64,000 bases of DNA from Monosiga brevicollis MX1 (taxonomy: Eukaryota; Opisthokonta; Choanoflagellata; Craspedida; Salpingoecidae), in the NCBI RefSeq assembly GCF_000002865.3, contig NW_001865039.1, positions 324,950 through 388,949 of the forward strand, given 5' to 3'. How positions within the stretch are numbered: position 1 is the stretch's first letter; every line of letters starts with the position of its first letter. Of the stretch, positions 11,075 through 21,378 are shown in pieces. Below the pieces are notes generated by a model. That model made no database searches, had not been told where the DNA came from, and saw only the letters and a list, made by a program, of their open reading frames with translations. A program made the position numbers and the translations under genes.

Positions 11075-11869
11075 CGTGACGGTTTGCTGAGCCGAGCTAT
11101 CCAAGGTCTAACTGACGACGGGCCCAACGTGAGTCAGCCATGAGCACCAATAACATCAGCTGAGGCCACATTTTGTCTTCAACACACGCAATGATTTCTT
11201 TTCTATTTTTCGCGTCAACCTTTGGCGGCACATGAACACGGGGTGACCCTCGTGGCGCTGCCATTTCCGCACAATGCGCCAGTCACTTACAAACCCCAAA
11301 AAGAATAAAAAAATAAACTGCACGTTGAACTCGTTGACAACAACTGTTGTTATGTGGTGTTTCGAAGGGAGTCTGAATTTTGACTGAATTTTTGATGCAT
11401 TTCGACGCATTTAATTTCGTCTGATTCGAATCAAGCTTGGCGCGGGGCGGACGGGCGGGCTGTCAACTTTGTTGGCTGCGAGCACATGTGCTCTGGTACT
11501 TTTCATGAATCGCGACGCACACACCGCCTTGGATCAATCAAGACATTCCTCGTCTATGACACACGTTCATTGCACAGGAATGGAAGATCAATAATAACCA
11601 ACATTTATGTTTTTCTCATGATGTCAGCTCAGCTGTGTGCGTCGCGGTTCACTTGCGAAAGCTCTTTTCAGCGTTGGAAGGTGATTGAAGGTTAACATTG
11701 CTCGGTCATGTCCTGGCCACGGCACCATCGCTTCGTCTGCACACCTGCGTGAGGCCCGACTCAAGCAGTGCCACTGGGCCAATACCGCCCAGGAGTACAC
11801 GGCCCCGAAAGGACGCCAAGGACAGCATCCTGCATTTGCAAGCAAGCAAGCAAACACGCAGCCAGGGTC
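11075..11869. other. Intergenic region between divergent genes
   Basis: Separates the mS23-like gene (minus) from the glycosyltransferase-like gene (plus), so both promoters should lie here. It is AT-richer than its surroundings around 11160-11420. No gene or recognisable motif seen. Confidence 0.4.
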
Positions 11870-13338
11870 ATGACAGGGCTGACGACCAAGACGCTCATGC
11901 TCATTGGGGCGGGGGGCCTGGTCTTGGTGTCGTTGCTGCTGCTGCTGCTGCAAGCCAGCCTTGCAAACCGCCCTGCGGCTGATGGCGGGCTCGACGCCAC
12001 AGATCTGGAGATCTGTCGCACCGACACGCATCGCATCGCGCTCGTCATCACGGCCCATGTTGGCCAACAGCTCGCAGCCATCGATGCTGCCCTTGAGCGA
12101 TGGCGCCACTTCCCACCATGCCTTGAATCGTCAAAGTTCGTTGATAGAGACGAGGGGCCACACCAGCAATACGCCTGTGGTGCATCGCTAATATTTGCAG
12201 TGGAAAACGCAGCCGCAGCACAACAGTTGCAAACACACGTGGCAAAACATGCTTCTGTGCAGGGAGTGCTACGCGATGCAGGTCTGGAGGTGCAAATCTT
12301 TCACGCAGCTCTCTCACCGCAGGAGGACAGCTGGCCCGTGGGCCCCACTCTCGCCTTCTATCGCATCATACCTCAGGTCAGGCTCAGTCAAACCAACCAA
12401 CTCGTCTCTTGTCGGACCACTCCTCTGACCCAATGACCAGCACCACACTCCTGCCTCGCTCAGTGTAGCTGTCACTGTGCTCACTGTGGTATATGGTGGC
12501 ACCGACCCCGCGCATCATCACTGCGTACCTCTTTGCTTCTTGCAGCTACGGCAATGGGACTACGTTCTGTATCTTGAGCCCGATGCCAGGCCGATTCGTG
12601 CCGGTATACTGCTGCCTGCCGACCTCCTGCGTGTCACTTGCGATTGTCTACCGCACTCACTCTGCCCCACGGTTGGGATGCTCTCATAGGATGGCTGCAA
12701 GAGGCTCACCGTCAGGTGTGCTTGTACGAAAGTCTTCTTGGCACTGGTCAGTTTCAACCTTCGCTGCTCGGTGGTGACACGAGGCTCTGGGCTTGTGGCG
12801 CGAACGCGATGCAAATGCTTTGCACACCTTTCTACTCTAAATGACCTCTTTTGTATTTGCCAGAGGGGGTCTGGGTGCTGGGAAGCTATCCTCGCTCCCA
12901 GGCGGTGAAGGGCAATCGGCCCCTTGCCAACCGTTTCCACCTCAACGGCAACGCCATTTACCACACGGGGTCAGCCTCCTTCCAAGACTTTGTGCAGCGC
13001 GTCGAATCCAATGCTGCAGCGGATCAACCATTCCAAAGTCAGGCCCATGGGCGGGCCTATGACGTTGACCTGGCCACTTTTATGCTGCAGCCAGTGCACT
13101 GGACCTACGCCATGAGTCATGCCCATCGCCTCGTGGCCAGCGAGTGGATCCAAAACCGATGGAGAGAACAGGTAGGATACGCAGCGTGGCTGACATAAAC
13201 ATAAACGCCGGTGTGTTCCCCTCCGCCTCACTTCTTCCCCGTGTGCCTATCCAATCACGGCAGTGGAGCCGAAGCGAAATGCAAGCTCGCTTTCCGCAGA
13301 CATTTGTGGTTCACGGGGGAAGCGAGACAGTGACTTGA
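11870..13338 (+). CDS. Type II membrane glycosyltransferase-like protein
   Basis: Five exons close in phase: 11870-12376, 12546-12603, 12690-12746, 12864-13171 and 13264-13338, giving 334 residues. After a short cytosolic stretch there is one strongly hydrophobic segment (residues about 7-30, IGAGGLVLVSLLLLLLQ), the layout of a Golgi type II protein. The lumenal part contains DYVLYLEPDARPIRAGW, which resembles the acidic nucleotide-sugar and metal site of GT-A fold enzymes, then RFHLNGNAIYHTGS and YDVDLATFM, a pattern seen in uncharacterised protist glycosyltransferase-like families. The exact sugar transferred cannot be read. The neighbour at 13545 is another type II lumenal enzyme-like gene in convergent orientation. 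Confidence 0.65.
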
Positions 13339-13544
13339 GTTGTTTCGACTCACGAGGATTCATCCAATTGAAGTGATAGAGCTGAGCGAATTTTAAATAA
13401 CAATGTCAGAGAGCGAATTTTGCCATGCATCATCGACCCGCCTCCACTTGGCCCCAAAGGTCTGAGGGGCAAAAGTGCTACCGTTTGATGAAGGGAAGGC
13501 GGCGCGATACAGTGGCCACCAAGTTTAGGCTCCAATACCAAGAT

Positions 13545-15754
13545 CTAATCATTTTGCATTGGAATGCCATCGCACATGTGCGCAAAGCCTCTGCGCAACT
13601 TGGCCAGAGGTTTGTCCAGGTTCTGGCCTTGTCCGGCAGCGAGCAGCGCAAGCCAGGTGGCATAGTCGCGGATGATCGTGAGATCGTAGTCAGTCACGTC
13701 CAGGTCACGATACGTTCCGTCAGACAGGCGAAATTTCGAGAAGCGCTCAGCGCCATGGTAGACATGTAGCATGTAGGCGCGGCACACGGGATGGGGCTCG
13801 ATCGTGGGCACGTCCATCGATGTCCACTGATGGAAAGACAGCTTTTGCTTGATACCGTACAGGTGGTTTACGGCCATCTCTTGTGAGTAGAGCAACAGGA
13901 CGCCCTCGTGCAGTCCCTCTGAGGTCCAGCCACACTTGATGGTTTTGGGCCGGAGGTTGGCAGGCAGCTTGCAGGGGGTGCCGGGGGAGAACAGGTAGGC
14001 GCGCGCAAAGAACCCGCACGCCAAGGTGAGGTCGGCCACGCGAAGAACGACAGACGCGGGGCCATAGTAGGTTGAGCCGATGTTGGTGATGCTGTGGTGC
14101 TGCAAACCCGCGGCCGTGGAGGCGCGTTCAATCTTGATGCGCGAGTATCGCGTGGAATAGCCAGCTTGCGTGCCCTGCAGAGCGATAACAGCGGACCGCA
14201 GCGGTGAGGAAAGTGCGCAAGCACAAAACAACAACAACAACAACAACAATAACAACAACAAGAACAAGAGGTGGGCGTTTGGAGCAGCGAGGATAGGGGG
14301 TCTTGTCGCTGTTGGTGTCCCCAGTCAACTCCTTGAGCGGCAGCTTTCCTCGCCCAGCAAGTGGCCCGCATGTCAGCTAAGTGGGACGTCTGCGAGGGAC
14401 TTACAAAATAGACGTCCTCGCGATAAAAGTCACGCATGCGCGGTGTGGGAAAGGTATCAGCGTCAGCGCGTAGCAGCTGGGAATACTTTTCCAGGAAGGG
14501 TCGGATCGTCGGGTTTACTAGGCATTCAATGCTGTTGGTCCAACCATCATACTTTTTGGGCTCGCGACGGCTGGCACCAATAAACTCGCTAAACCAGCAC
14601 ACGCCCGCTGCATCGTCCGACGGTGGCTCGGAGGCAGGGCCTATGTCCTTTTGCTCGCAGAATGGGAACTTGGCTCGAAGCATATTGCCCAAGCGTTTGT
14701 CTCCTAGGACTAGGATGTCAAAGCGTTGGCTCGCGTGGTCGAGCTCAAGCTTTTGCCACGCCATGATCCACCAGCTGAGTTGCACAAAGAAACCACCAAG
14801 GCCGCCTTCGCCATAAAAAACAACGATACGTCGGTGGCTGGTAGGGGTGGGCACGTCCAGACTCGTGCGAGCCAGTGCCGCATCGACCTCGGCCTGGGCT
14901 TCTTTTAGAAGCTGGGTGCGCTCGGTGCCAAAGAGTTTCATCCAGCCTTCAAGGTCGTAGGGAATGAATTCAAGATCCACGTCCAAGATCCACTGATTGA
15001 CGGGATCCGTGCACGGTTTCATCTTCATGTGCATGACATAGGGAAGCTGAGTGGCACAGCGCCCATCGACGCGTGAAACGAGACCTTTACCTGGCACCAC
15101 ATCCCACTCTTGTCGTTTGTCACCCCGCTTACAGGGCACAAAGTGTAGCGAGTCTTCCGGATCAACCACGAGGCATGAATCACCGTCCGCATCCTTGAAG
15201 CCAAAGTAGGCACCGTCACGGTACATGGTTTGAATGGCATCGTGTTGCTCGAGGCAGCGCTCCAAAAGCGCTTGATTGCTCTGGGAGCGCAGGAAACAAC
15301 GAGTTTTATCCGGCTCCTCAGACCAGAGCCATAGCTTGTGAGTGGGGCTGTCTTCGTGGAAGAGCACATCATATCCATCGCCACCGAGGTTGAGCATATC
15401 GTGGAGCTCTGGATTGTGCTTCAGCCGTTCCAGCACGGGGTCCAGCTTCTCTGTCGGTGCCTTGTTGGCTTGGGTCTTTGCACGCGCCGCTTGGGCCTGG
15501 GCCTGGGCCCGGGGTGAGTCATCATCGTCGTCTGTGGCCAAGGGATTGGTGATGGCTTGTTGCCGTTGTGGAGAGTGTTTGGCACGAGTGGCCTTGGGCA
15601 CGGCCCGGGGCTCCAAATTACCTCCCTGGCCGGCTACTGGGCCTGGTATCGCCGAGCTTGGTGGCTGGCTCTCGCGCGTGGTATGCCAAATGTTGAAGCC
15701 AATCATGAAGACAATGAGCCCCACCAGGAGAACCTCGACCTGCGTTCGGGCCAT
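13545..15754 (-). CDS. Type II membrane protein, ricin-B-like lectin plus glycosyltransferase-like domain
   Basis: Two exons, 15754-14405 and 14174-13545, join in phase 0 to 659 residues. The start MARTQ is followed by a membrane segment (VLLVGLIVFMIGFNIW), then a low-complexity Asp and Ala/Gln stem. Residues about 140-270 look like a beta-trefoil lectin: KLWLWSEE, CLVVDPEDSLHFVPC, QEWDVV, GRCATQLP and a final NQWIL, with paired cysteines. The C-terminal half (from RRIVVFYGEGGLGGFFVQL) is typical of uncharacterised protist lumenal proteins with a GYSTRYSRIK and SITNIGSTYYG segment, possibly the DUF7164 type, thought to be glycosyltransferases. Family naming is from memory and uncertain. The intron contains an (AAC)n run at about 14221-14262. 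Confidence 0.65.
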
Positions 15755-15914
15755 GATGGGCAGCTCATGCGTACGCGAGGCTCTTGCTAGCCGTTTGTGA
15801 ATGCAATTTGAACCCGGTAAGCCGGGCCTGTGCCCCACCTACACCGCGGCGTCGAAGCTGAGCAATGAACGAGAACTTGAACAAAATCACGCAAAAAAGA
15901 GAAGAAGCTAAAGG

Positions 15915-15952
<38 letters not shown>

Positions 15953-16180
15953 CGAGAGACGAGCAGATCGATTATAACTTTCCTTGCTTTTTTTTTTCTT
16001 TGGTGGGAGTTTATGGTTTTGGTCACGGTACACATGGATCTGGGTCAATGGTATGGCTTGGGTAGGTTGTGGGCAACACTCTCGATTCGATGGGGGGTAT
16101 GGACTCGGGGATTGCACTGTGCAATCAGACTCTTGGGATGTGTGAAAGGAAATGGTTCAACAGGGCAGGTGCTGGCTCAT
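15755..16180. other. Intergenic region with long poly-A tract
   Basis: Contains an uninterrupted A run of about 34 bases at 15917-15950 and a T run at 15989-15999. The tract lies upstream of the minus-strand gene ending its 5' end at 15754 and downstream of the YeiH-type gene. No gene seen. Confidence 0.7.
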
Positions 16181-17969
16181 TTAGGAAATGACCTCAAAGG
16201 CCAGGTAAGCGGCTGCGAGGGTCAGAAGAAGATCAAACGCTTGCACCAGGAGGTACAGAAATACAGGCTTCCCGCCGCGCAGCGACTGGGCCAATTCTCG
16301 AAAATTAGTGGTCAGCCCAATGCCGGCAAACCCAAGGGAGAACCACCAGCGTGATGACGCCGACACGCAGGCACCGAGGGTATCCTGGATTGGTGCGGAT
16401 GCTGTGGCATTGACGATAGTGATGATGATGCTCACAAACAGAAAACCCAAAATAAACTTTGGAAAACGTTTCCAGAGCTGGCGCAGCTTGCCTTCCGGGG
16501 GCGGTGCCGACTCTGCCGCACCCATGCCAGCGCTGCCCGTTTCCACGTCAAGCGCAGCCTGGTCTTGCTTCTGCTGTTCACCCAGCCAGTATGCCGTGAT
16601 GGCCAGGCAGACAGGCCCAATGATGATGTTTTGGATAATCTTGACGGTGGAGCCCGTGTTGAGCGCGCAGACCTTGACTAGATCACAGTCAATGTCGTTC
16701 AGATCATCAAACACGGCAGAAGACGCTACCACGGCCCCGGTGGCGTCGACTGAGCCGCCAAACCAGGCACCACTGACGCCTGCGCTGAGACCAACGGCGC
16801 GGGCCAAATATGGCAGACCGAGCATTTGAGGGATGGTGAAGAGGTTGACGAGGGCAATGGCGACCGTGAGCACCTCCTTGGAGCCACCGACGCAGCCGTG
16901 CACGGCCGTGGCAGCCGACGCTCCGCAGATGGAGGTGGCACAGGTCAAGACCAGGGCCAGTTCGCGCTGGTCTTGCATGCGCAGCATGCTCATGGCCAGT
17001 ACACGATAACCTACAAGAACTACGATCGGCGTAACCACCCAAGAAACCAAAAAGCCTGGACCACCTGCAGTCACAAGAGGTCACGGTATGCGAAAGACGG
17101 TGATGTGAGTGAAGGCATGTGCCATGTGGCGTCTCCTTTGTGAGTGGCATTGACTGGAGGGGGTTACACAGCGTGGTGGACCAGGGTACAAAGTACATGC
17201 GCGTGGGGGCACTTGGTCGCCAGTGTGCTGGCAGCTAGGACATACCCAGGTCGCCGACCTTGCGAATGTCCAGGCCCAAGAGGACCAGCCCGACCTTGAT
17301 GAAGAACTCGCCTTTGGCTGCACGCTTGAGCCAGGGAGGCAGGGCAAAAGTATTGGCCAAGAGGATGCCAAGGACGAGGGCCCAAACCTCGTAGCTGACG
17401 CCAGCTGCATTGATGTCGGCTTGTTGCCCAATCCAGCGGGCGACGATGGCCAGTAAACAGACAAGAACCAGGCCAAACAAGAACCAGCCCACCTGGTGCC
17501 AAAGATCCTGGGAGGACCGAGGTGCTTCGTCGGCGGCACGTCGCTTGTAATGTTGCATGACAAAATGGGCCAAGGTGATGGCTGGGAGGGAGTAGAGAAT
17601 GAGGAGAGCCGTGCCGAGGCCGCTTTCCAAGGGGTGCCAGGCTGTGGCTGGGTCGGTTGTCCATTCTCCCAGAGAAATTTTTTCAAGTCGAGCGCCGCTA
17701 ATGGCAATGATCAAGGCTGGGAAGAAAAAGGCGAGGCCAAGCCAGACAGACCACCAGTCACTCGAGGCCAAGAGCAGTGGTGGCGGGGTCGCCGCCACCG
17801 GGGCCAGCGGTGCTGGGGCGGGTGGCGCCTGGGGGTCTGCCTCCACCTGGTCATTGAAGGCCGTTTCGGACACAGCAGTGCCAAGCGTTGTGGGTGAGGC
17901 GGATGGAGAAGGGGCGGATGGAGCGGGGGCGGGCTCAAGCCCCGGCTGTAGCGGCATGGCCGCCATCAC
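16181..17969 (-). CDS. YeiH/UPF0324 family putative sulfate exporter
   Basis: Two exons, 17969-17246 and 17064-16181, join in phase to 535 residues. The family is a prokaryotic-type membrane transporter (UPF0324, YeiH; suggested anion or sulfate exporter) with about ten membrane helices. Visible family features are WALVLGILLANTF, GEFFIKVGLVLLGL, the Gly/Ala-rich CGASAATAV helix, WFGGSVDATGAV, a KIIQN segment and WFSLGFAGIGLTTNF. Unlike bacterial members of about 340 residues, it has an extra N-terminal Pro/Ala-rich tail of about 75 residues and a hydrophilic insert with Gln, Glu and Pro near residue 420. The family is rare in eukaryotes, so ancient transfer from bacteria is possible, but the intron and base composition look native. 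Confidence 0.85.
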
Positions 17970-18444
17970 GAGTTCAAGGGCTTGTAGGAGGGGCGGAGGG
18001 TGGCGCCAGCCGCTGAGGAGGGAGACGCAGTCAGGCGAGCTTTATCACGCCGTCGGGACGCGTGGGCATGCTCGATAATACCCAGCCAGTCGGCCATGCA
18101 GGGGCGTCGCTCTGGGTTGGGTCGGATGGGTCACGCGGCGCGAGGAAGCCGGGAACTGACCCCCCGAAGAGCCGGCCGTGGCGATGAACTCTCTGCTGAA
18201 GTCAGTTCAGCAACCAATGCTATCCATGTGCTGTCTTGCCCGCAGCCCGGGCTGGAGGGGCAGAGGCAGAAGAAGAGGAAGAGGAGGAGGAAGAGGAAGA
18301 GGAGGAGGAGGAGGGAAAATAAAACCAAACTACGCATCAGAAGGTCACACCTCTCCCATCTTTGCCATGCGTACGGGGTGCGAGCGAAGAAATGGGAGAG
18401 GGCGCGTCGAGGTGTTTCCCAATCCGGCGCGCAACGGCTCAGGT

Positions 18445-18533
<89 letters not shown>

Positions 18534-18800
18534 AGAGAGAAAGAGAGAGAGATTCAGAGAGATTCAGAGAGAGAGCTGTTACTCTCCTACTGCGGATACA
18601 CCGTGAGAAAGACGGATGAAATGAAATCGAAGAATGATGACATTGGATGAGCTCAACCTCAGAGTCAAAGACTCAAACGCCATCATACATGCACATCCAC
18701 ACGTGATCAACGCGGATTGCGACATCCTTACAGTTCCCACACGAAACGGCTGACATTCCTTGGAGAATAAAAGTTCTGACATTTTACAATTGCTGACAGG
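17970..18800. repeat. Divergent promoter region with long (GA)n tract
   Basis: Separates the YeiH-type gene (minus) from YARS2 (plus). A GA-only microsatellite runs from about 18442 to 18529 and continues imperfectly to about 18573; a GGA-rich purine tract lies at about 18262-18316. Open frames across it encode only Arg/Glu repeats and are artefacts. No gene seen. Confidence 0.85.
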
Positions 18801-20919
18801 ATGCTGGGTCGGCTCGTGGCGACTCGGGCGCGGCCGCTCGCTGCGGCGGCTGGCGCTGCTCGGGGTGCTGGAATGGGCTGGCGAGGTGTATTGGCGCAGC
18901 GAAGCCTTGGTCAGCTTGTGGGAAACCTTGAAGATCGTGGTTTGCTGTATCAGTCGACAGAGCGGGAGGAGCTTGTGCGGCATTTGAGCTCGGGCGAGCG
19001 AGTCTTTTATTGCGGCTTTGACCCCACCGCTCGCAGCCTCCACCTGGGTAATTTGTTGTCCATTATGGGCCTGCTCCACGCAGCGCTGGATGGACACTAC
19101 GCCGTTGCTCTCATCGGTGGCGCCACGGGGCACGTGGGTGATCCCAGTGGACGCAACAGCGAGCGGGACCCTCTCAGTTCCGACGCACTCTTTGAAAACG
19201 CCATCAGCATCGACCTCAGCCTACAAACCATCTTCCAAAACGCTTCGGACATGGCCAAGGAAACCGACGCAGAGCGCCCTGAACTCTGCGATCACCTCAA
19301 ACTCGTGAACAACGTTGCTTGGTACGAGCGCATGAGCGTGCTCGACTTTATGGTCAAGGTCGGCAAGCACGCGCGCATGCACACCATGTTGGGCAAGGAC
19401 AGTGTTAAATCCCGGCTAGCCCAACCCGAGGGCATGTCCTACGCCGAGTTCAGCTATCAGCTCTTCCAGGGCTGGGACTTTGTCGAGCTCAACCAACGCT
19501 ACCTGTGTACCATCCAGCTGGGCGGCTCAGACCAATGGGGCAACATGCTGGCCGGCATTGAGCTGCTCCGCAAGTGCCAGGATGTCCAGGGGCATGCTAT
19601 CACCCTGCCCCTCATGACAACGGCAGCAGGCGTCAAGTTTGGCAAAAGCATGGGCAACGCCATTTGGCTCAACGAGGACATGACCAGTCCATACCAGCTT
19701 TACCAGTTCCTCTTCAACACCGATGATGCTGATTGCGCCAAGCTCTTGCGTGCCCTCACCTTCCTGCCCCTGGATCACATCAATAATGTTCGAACTTTTC
19801 CGCCTCCCTTGCTTGGCCCTGTCTACTGTACAATCATGGCTTGCTTGGGCGGTTGTTGAGTGGGCAGGTTCATGCGTGCACCGTTGCTCGCATCTGTTGA
19901 TCATGTCAACGCGCAAGCTGGCCGTCCCCCCCTTTTTTTTGCTCTATCAGCTCATGATGTTGACGTCTCTGCCTTGCACAAATTCACCCCCTTACCGCCC
20001 GGCAGATTGTAGCCGATCATACAGCCGCCCCCGAGAAGCGCGAGGCCCAGCGCGTGCTGGCCGAGCAGGTATACCGCTCGTCCTGCCTCTTATTTGCATG
20101 CCAGCCCCGCTTCCGGTTGCCCAGCCCACATTTTGGACCGCACTGCAAAGCAGCAACCCCCAACCGTTCGCTCACCCTGTGATGGCTTGTGAGTAGGTCT
20201 TGCGCCTAGTTCATGGCAACGAAGGCCTGGAGCGCGCCCAAAACGTAACAAAGGTCCTTCATTCGGGTGGCTCTCTGGCCCAACTCGACGAGGGCGACCT
20301 TCTTGCGGTAGGCATCGTCCCATAGCCATGTCATCTGCACAAGCTGTCTTGCTGGAACACACAGTGGCGGGATCAACATTTGCTCCTCAGGTTGACACGG
20401 TTGCCGGTTGATAGGCACTGGCGGATGTTCCCTCATGCGAACTGGAAGTGGCGCAGCTGAGCACCTGTAAAGTTTCCGGTTTGTCCATCTCTCTTGTCCT
20501 GTCCACCTCCAAAAAGGGGAAGGGTGGTGGCCGCACCATTTCATCCCGCAACGGCTGGCGAGCGCCGAGCAAACCTGCCATGCCTCACCCGTTCCTTTCT
20601 CTGTGATGCCTTGTTGCGTGCCCAACTTTTAGATGCCATGATGGAGTGTGGTCTGTTTGACAGCCGCAACGAGGCCAAGCGCGCCCTCAAAAGTGGATCT
20701 GGCGTCCACCTCAACAATGATAGGTGCGTGCTCAAACTATGACGCATTTGTGTGCCATGCTGGTGTCGTAGCAGCTCATGATTGCTGCATGGCTTTCTCG
20801 TGTCGCACAGCCTGAAAGGCGACCGCGTGTTTGGTCCCGAGGATCTACTGCATGGTCGCTACACTGTCTTGCGTCGAGGCCGCAAGCACTATGGCCTCGT
20901 CCGTTGGCGCGGCGTCTAG
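18801..20919 (+). CDS. YARS2: Mitochondrial tyrosyl-tRNA synthetase
   Basis: Class I aminoacyl-tRNA synthetase charging mitochondrial tRNA-Tyr. Exons 18801-19787, 20006-20068, 20197-20307, 20415-20466, 20633-20723 and 20811-20919 close in phase to 470 residues. Residues 1-30 are Arg/Ala-rich without acidic residues, a mitochondrial presequence. The catalytic domain has FDPTARSLHLGN (HIGH motif), GGATGHVGDPSG, QLGGSDQWGN for tyrosine binding and KFGKS as the KMSKS loop. Next come the helical anticodon-arm domain (PEKREAQRVLAEQ, RLVHG) and a C-terminal S4 RNA-binding domain (LFDSRNEAKRALKSG, GVHLNN). This order and length are those of the bacterial and mitochondrial enzymes; the cytosolic type lacks the S4 domain. 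The first exon is unusually long. Confidence 0.95.
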
Positions 20920-21378
20920 CTCTCTCTCTCTCTCATATAATTCAATAGCCATTCACTTGCTTGTCGAGGTCTCTGCAGTTCAAGCTGCAAGACTCAATCA
21001 AGTCACAATAACTGCCACCCAGACAAATCAGTCCCCTACTTTGCTCTGTGAGGGGTCTGTCGTTCCAAGTGCAGCTAGTTTAACGGACACGACTTGTTGC
21101 TCAAAAGAGCAAGAGCAAGAGAAGCGAGTGAGAAAGAGAAAAACTTGAAACGATGATTTGTTTTGCTGTTTTTTTTTTTTTTTTTCCTTCTCTCTCTCAT
21201 TTTTGCTTCTTTGATGGAGAGTGATTTTTAATTTTTATGAAACGCGCAGCGCACGGCGGCGCTTCAAGTGGCAGCGCCAGCCGCTCCAGTTTGCTGTGCT
21301 TTTGACTCAAGCGTTCTCAGTTGATCCATTGGCGCATCTTTTTGCTTCGCCTGCCTTACTGGCAGCGAAAGCAGCACC
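20920..21378. other. Intergenic region and probable 5' leader
   Basis: T-rich near 21170-21230 with a short (CT)n at 20922-20933. An untranslated exon with a splice acceptor at 21364 probably precedes the start at 21379. No gene seen. Confidence 0.4.

Noticed and set aside
18178-18606. Plus-strand frame of 142 codons rich in Arg, Glu and Gly
   Set aside because: It is a translation of the (GA)n and (GGA)n repeats upstream of YARS2.
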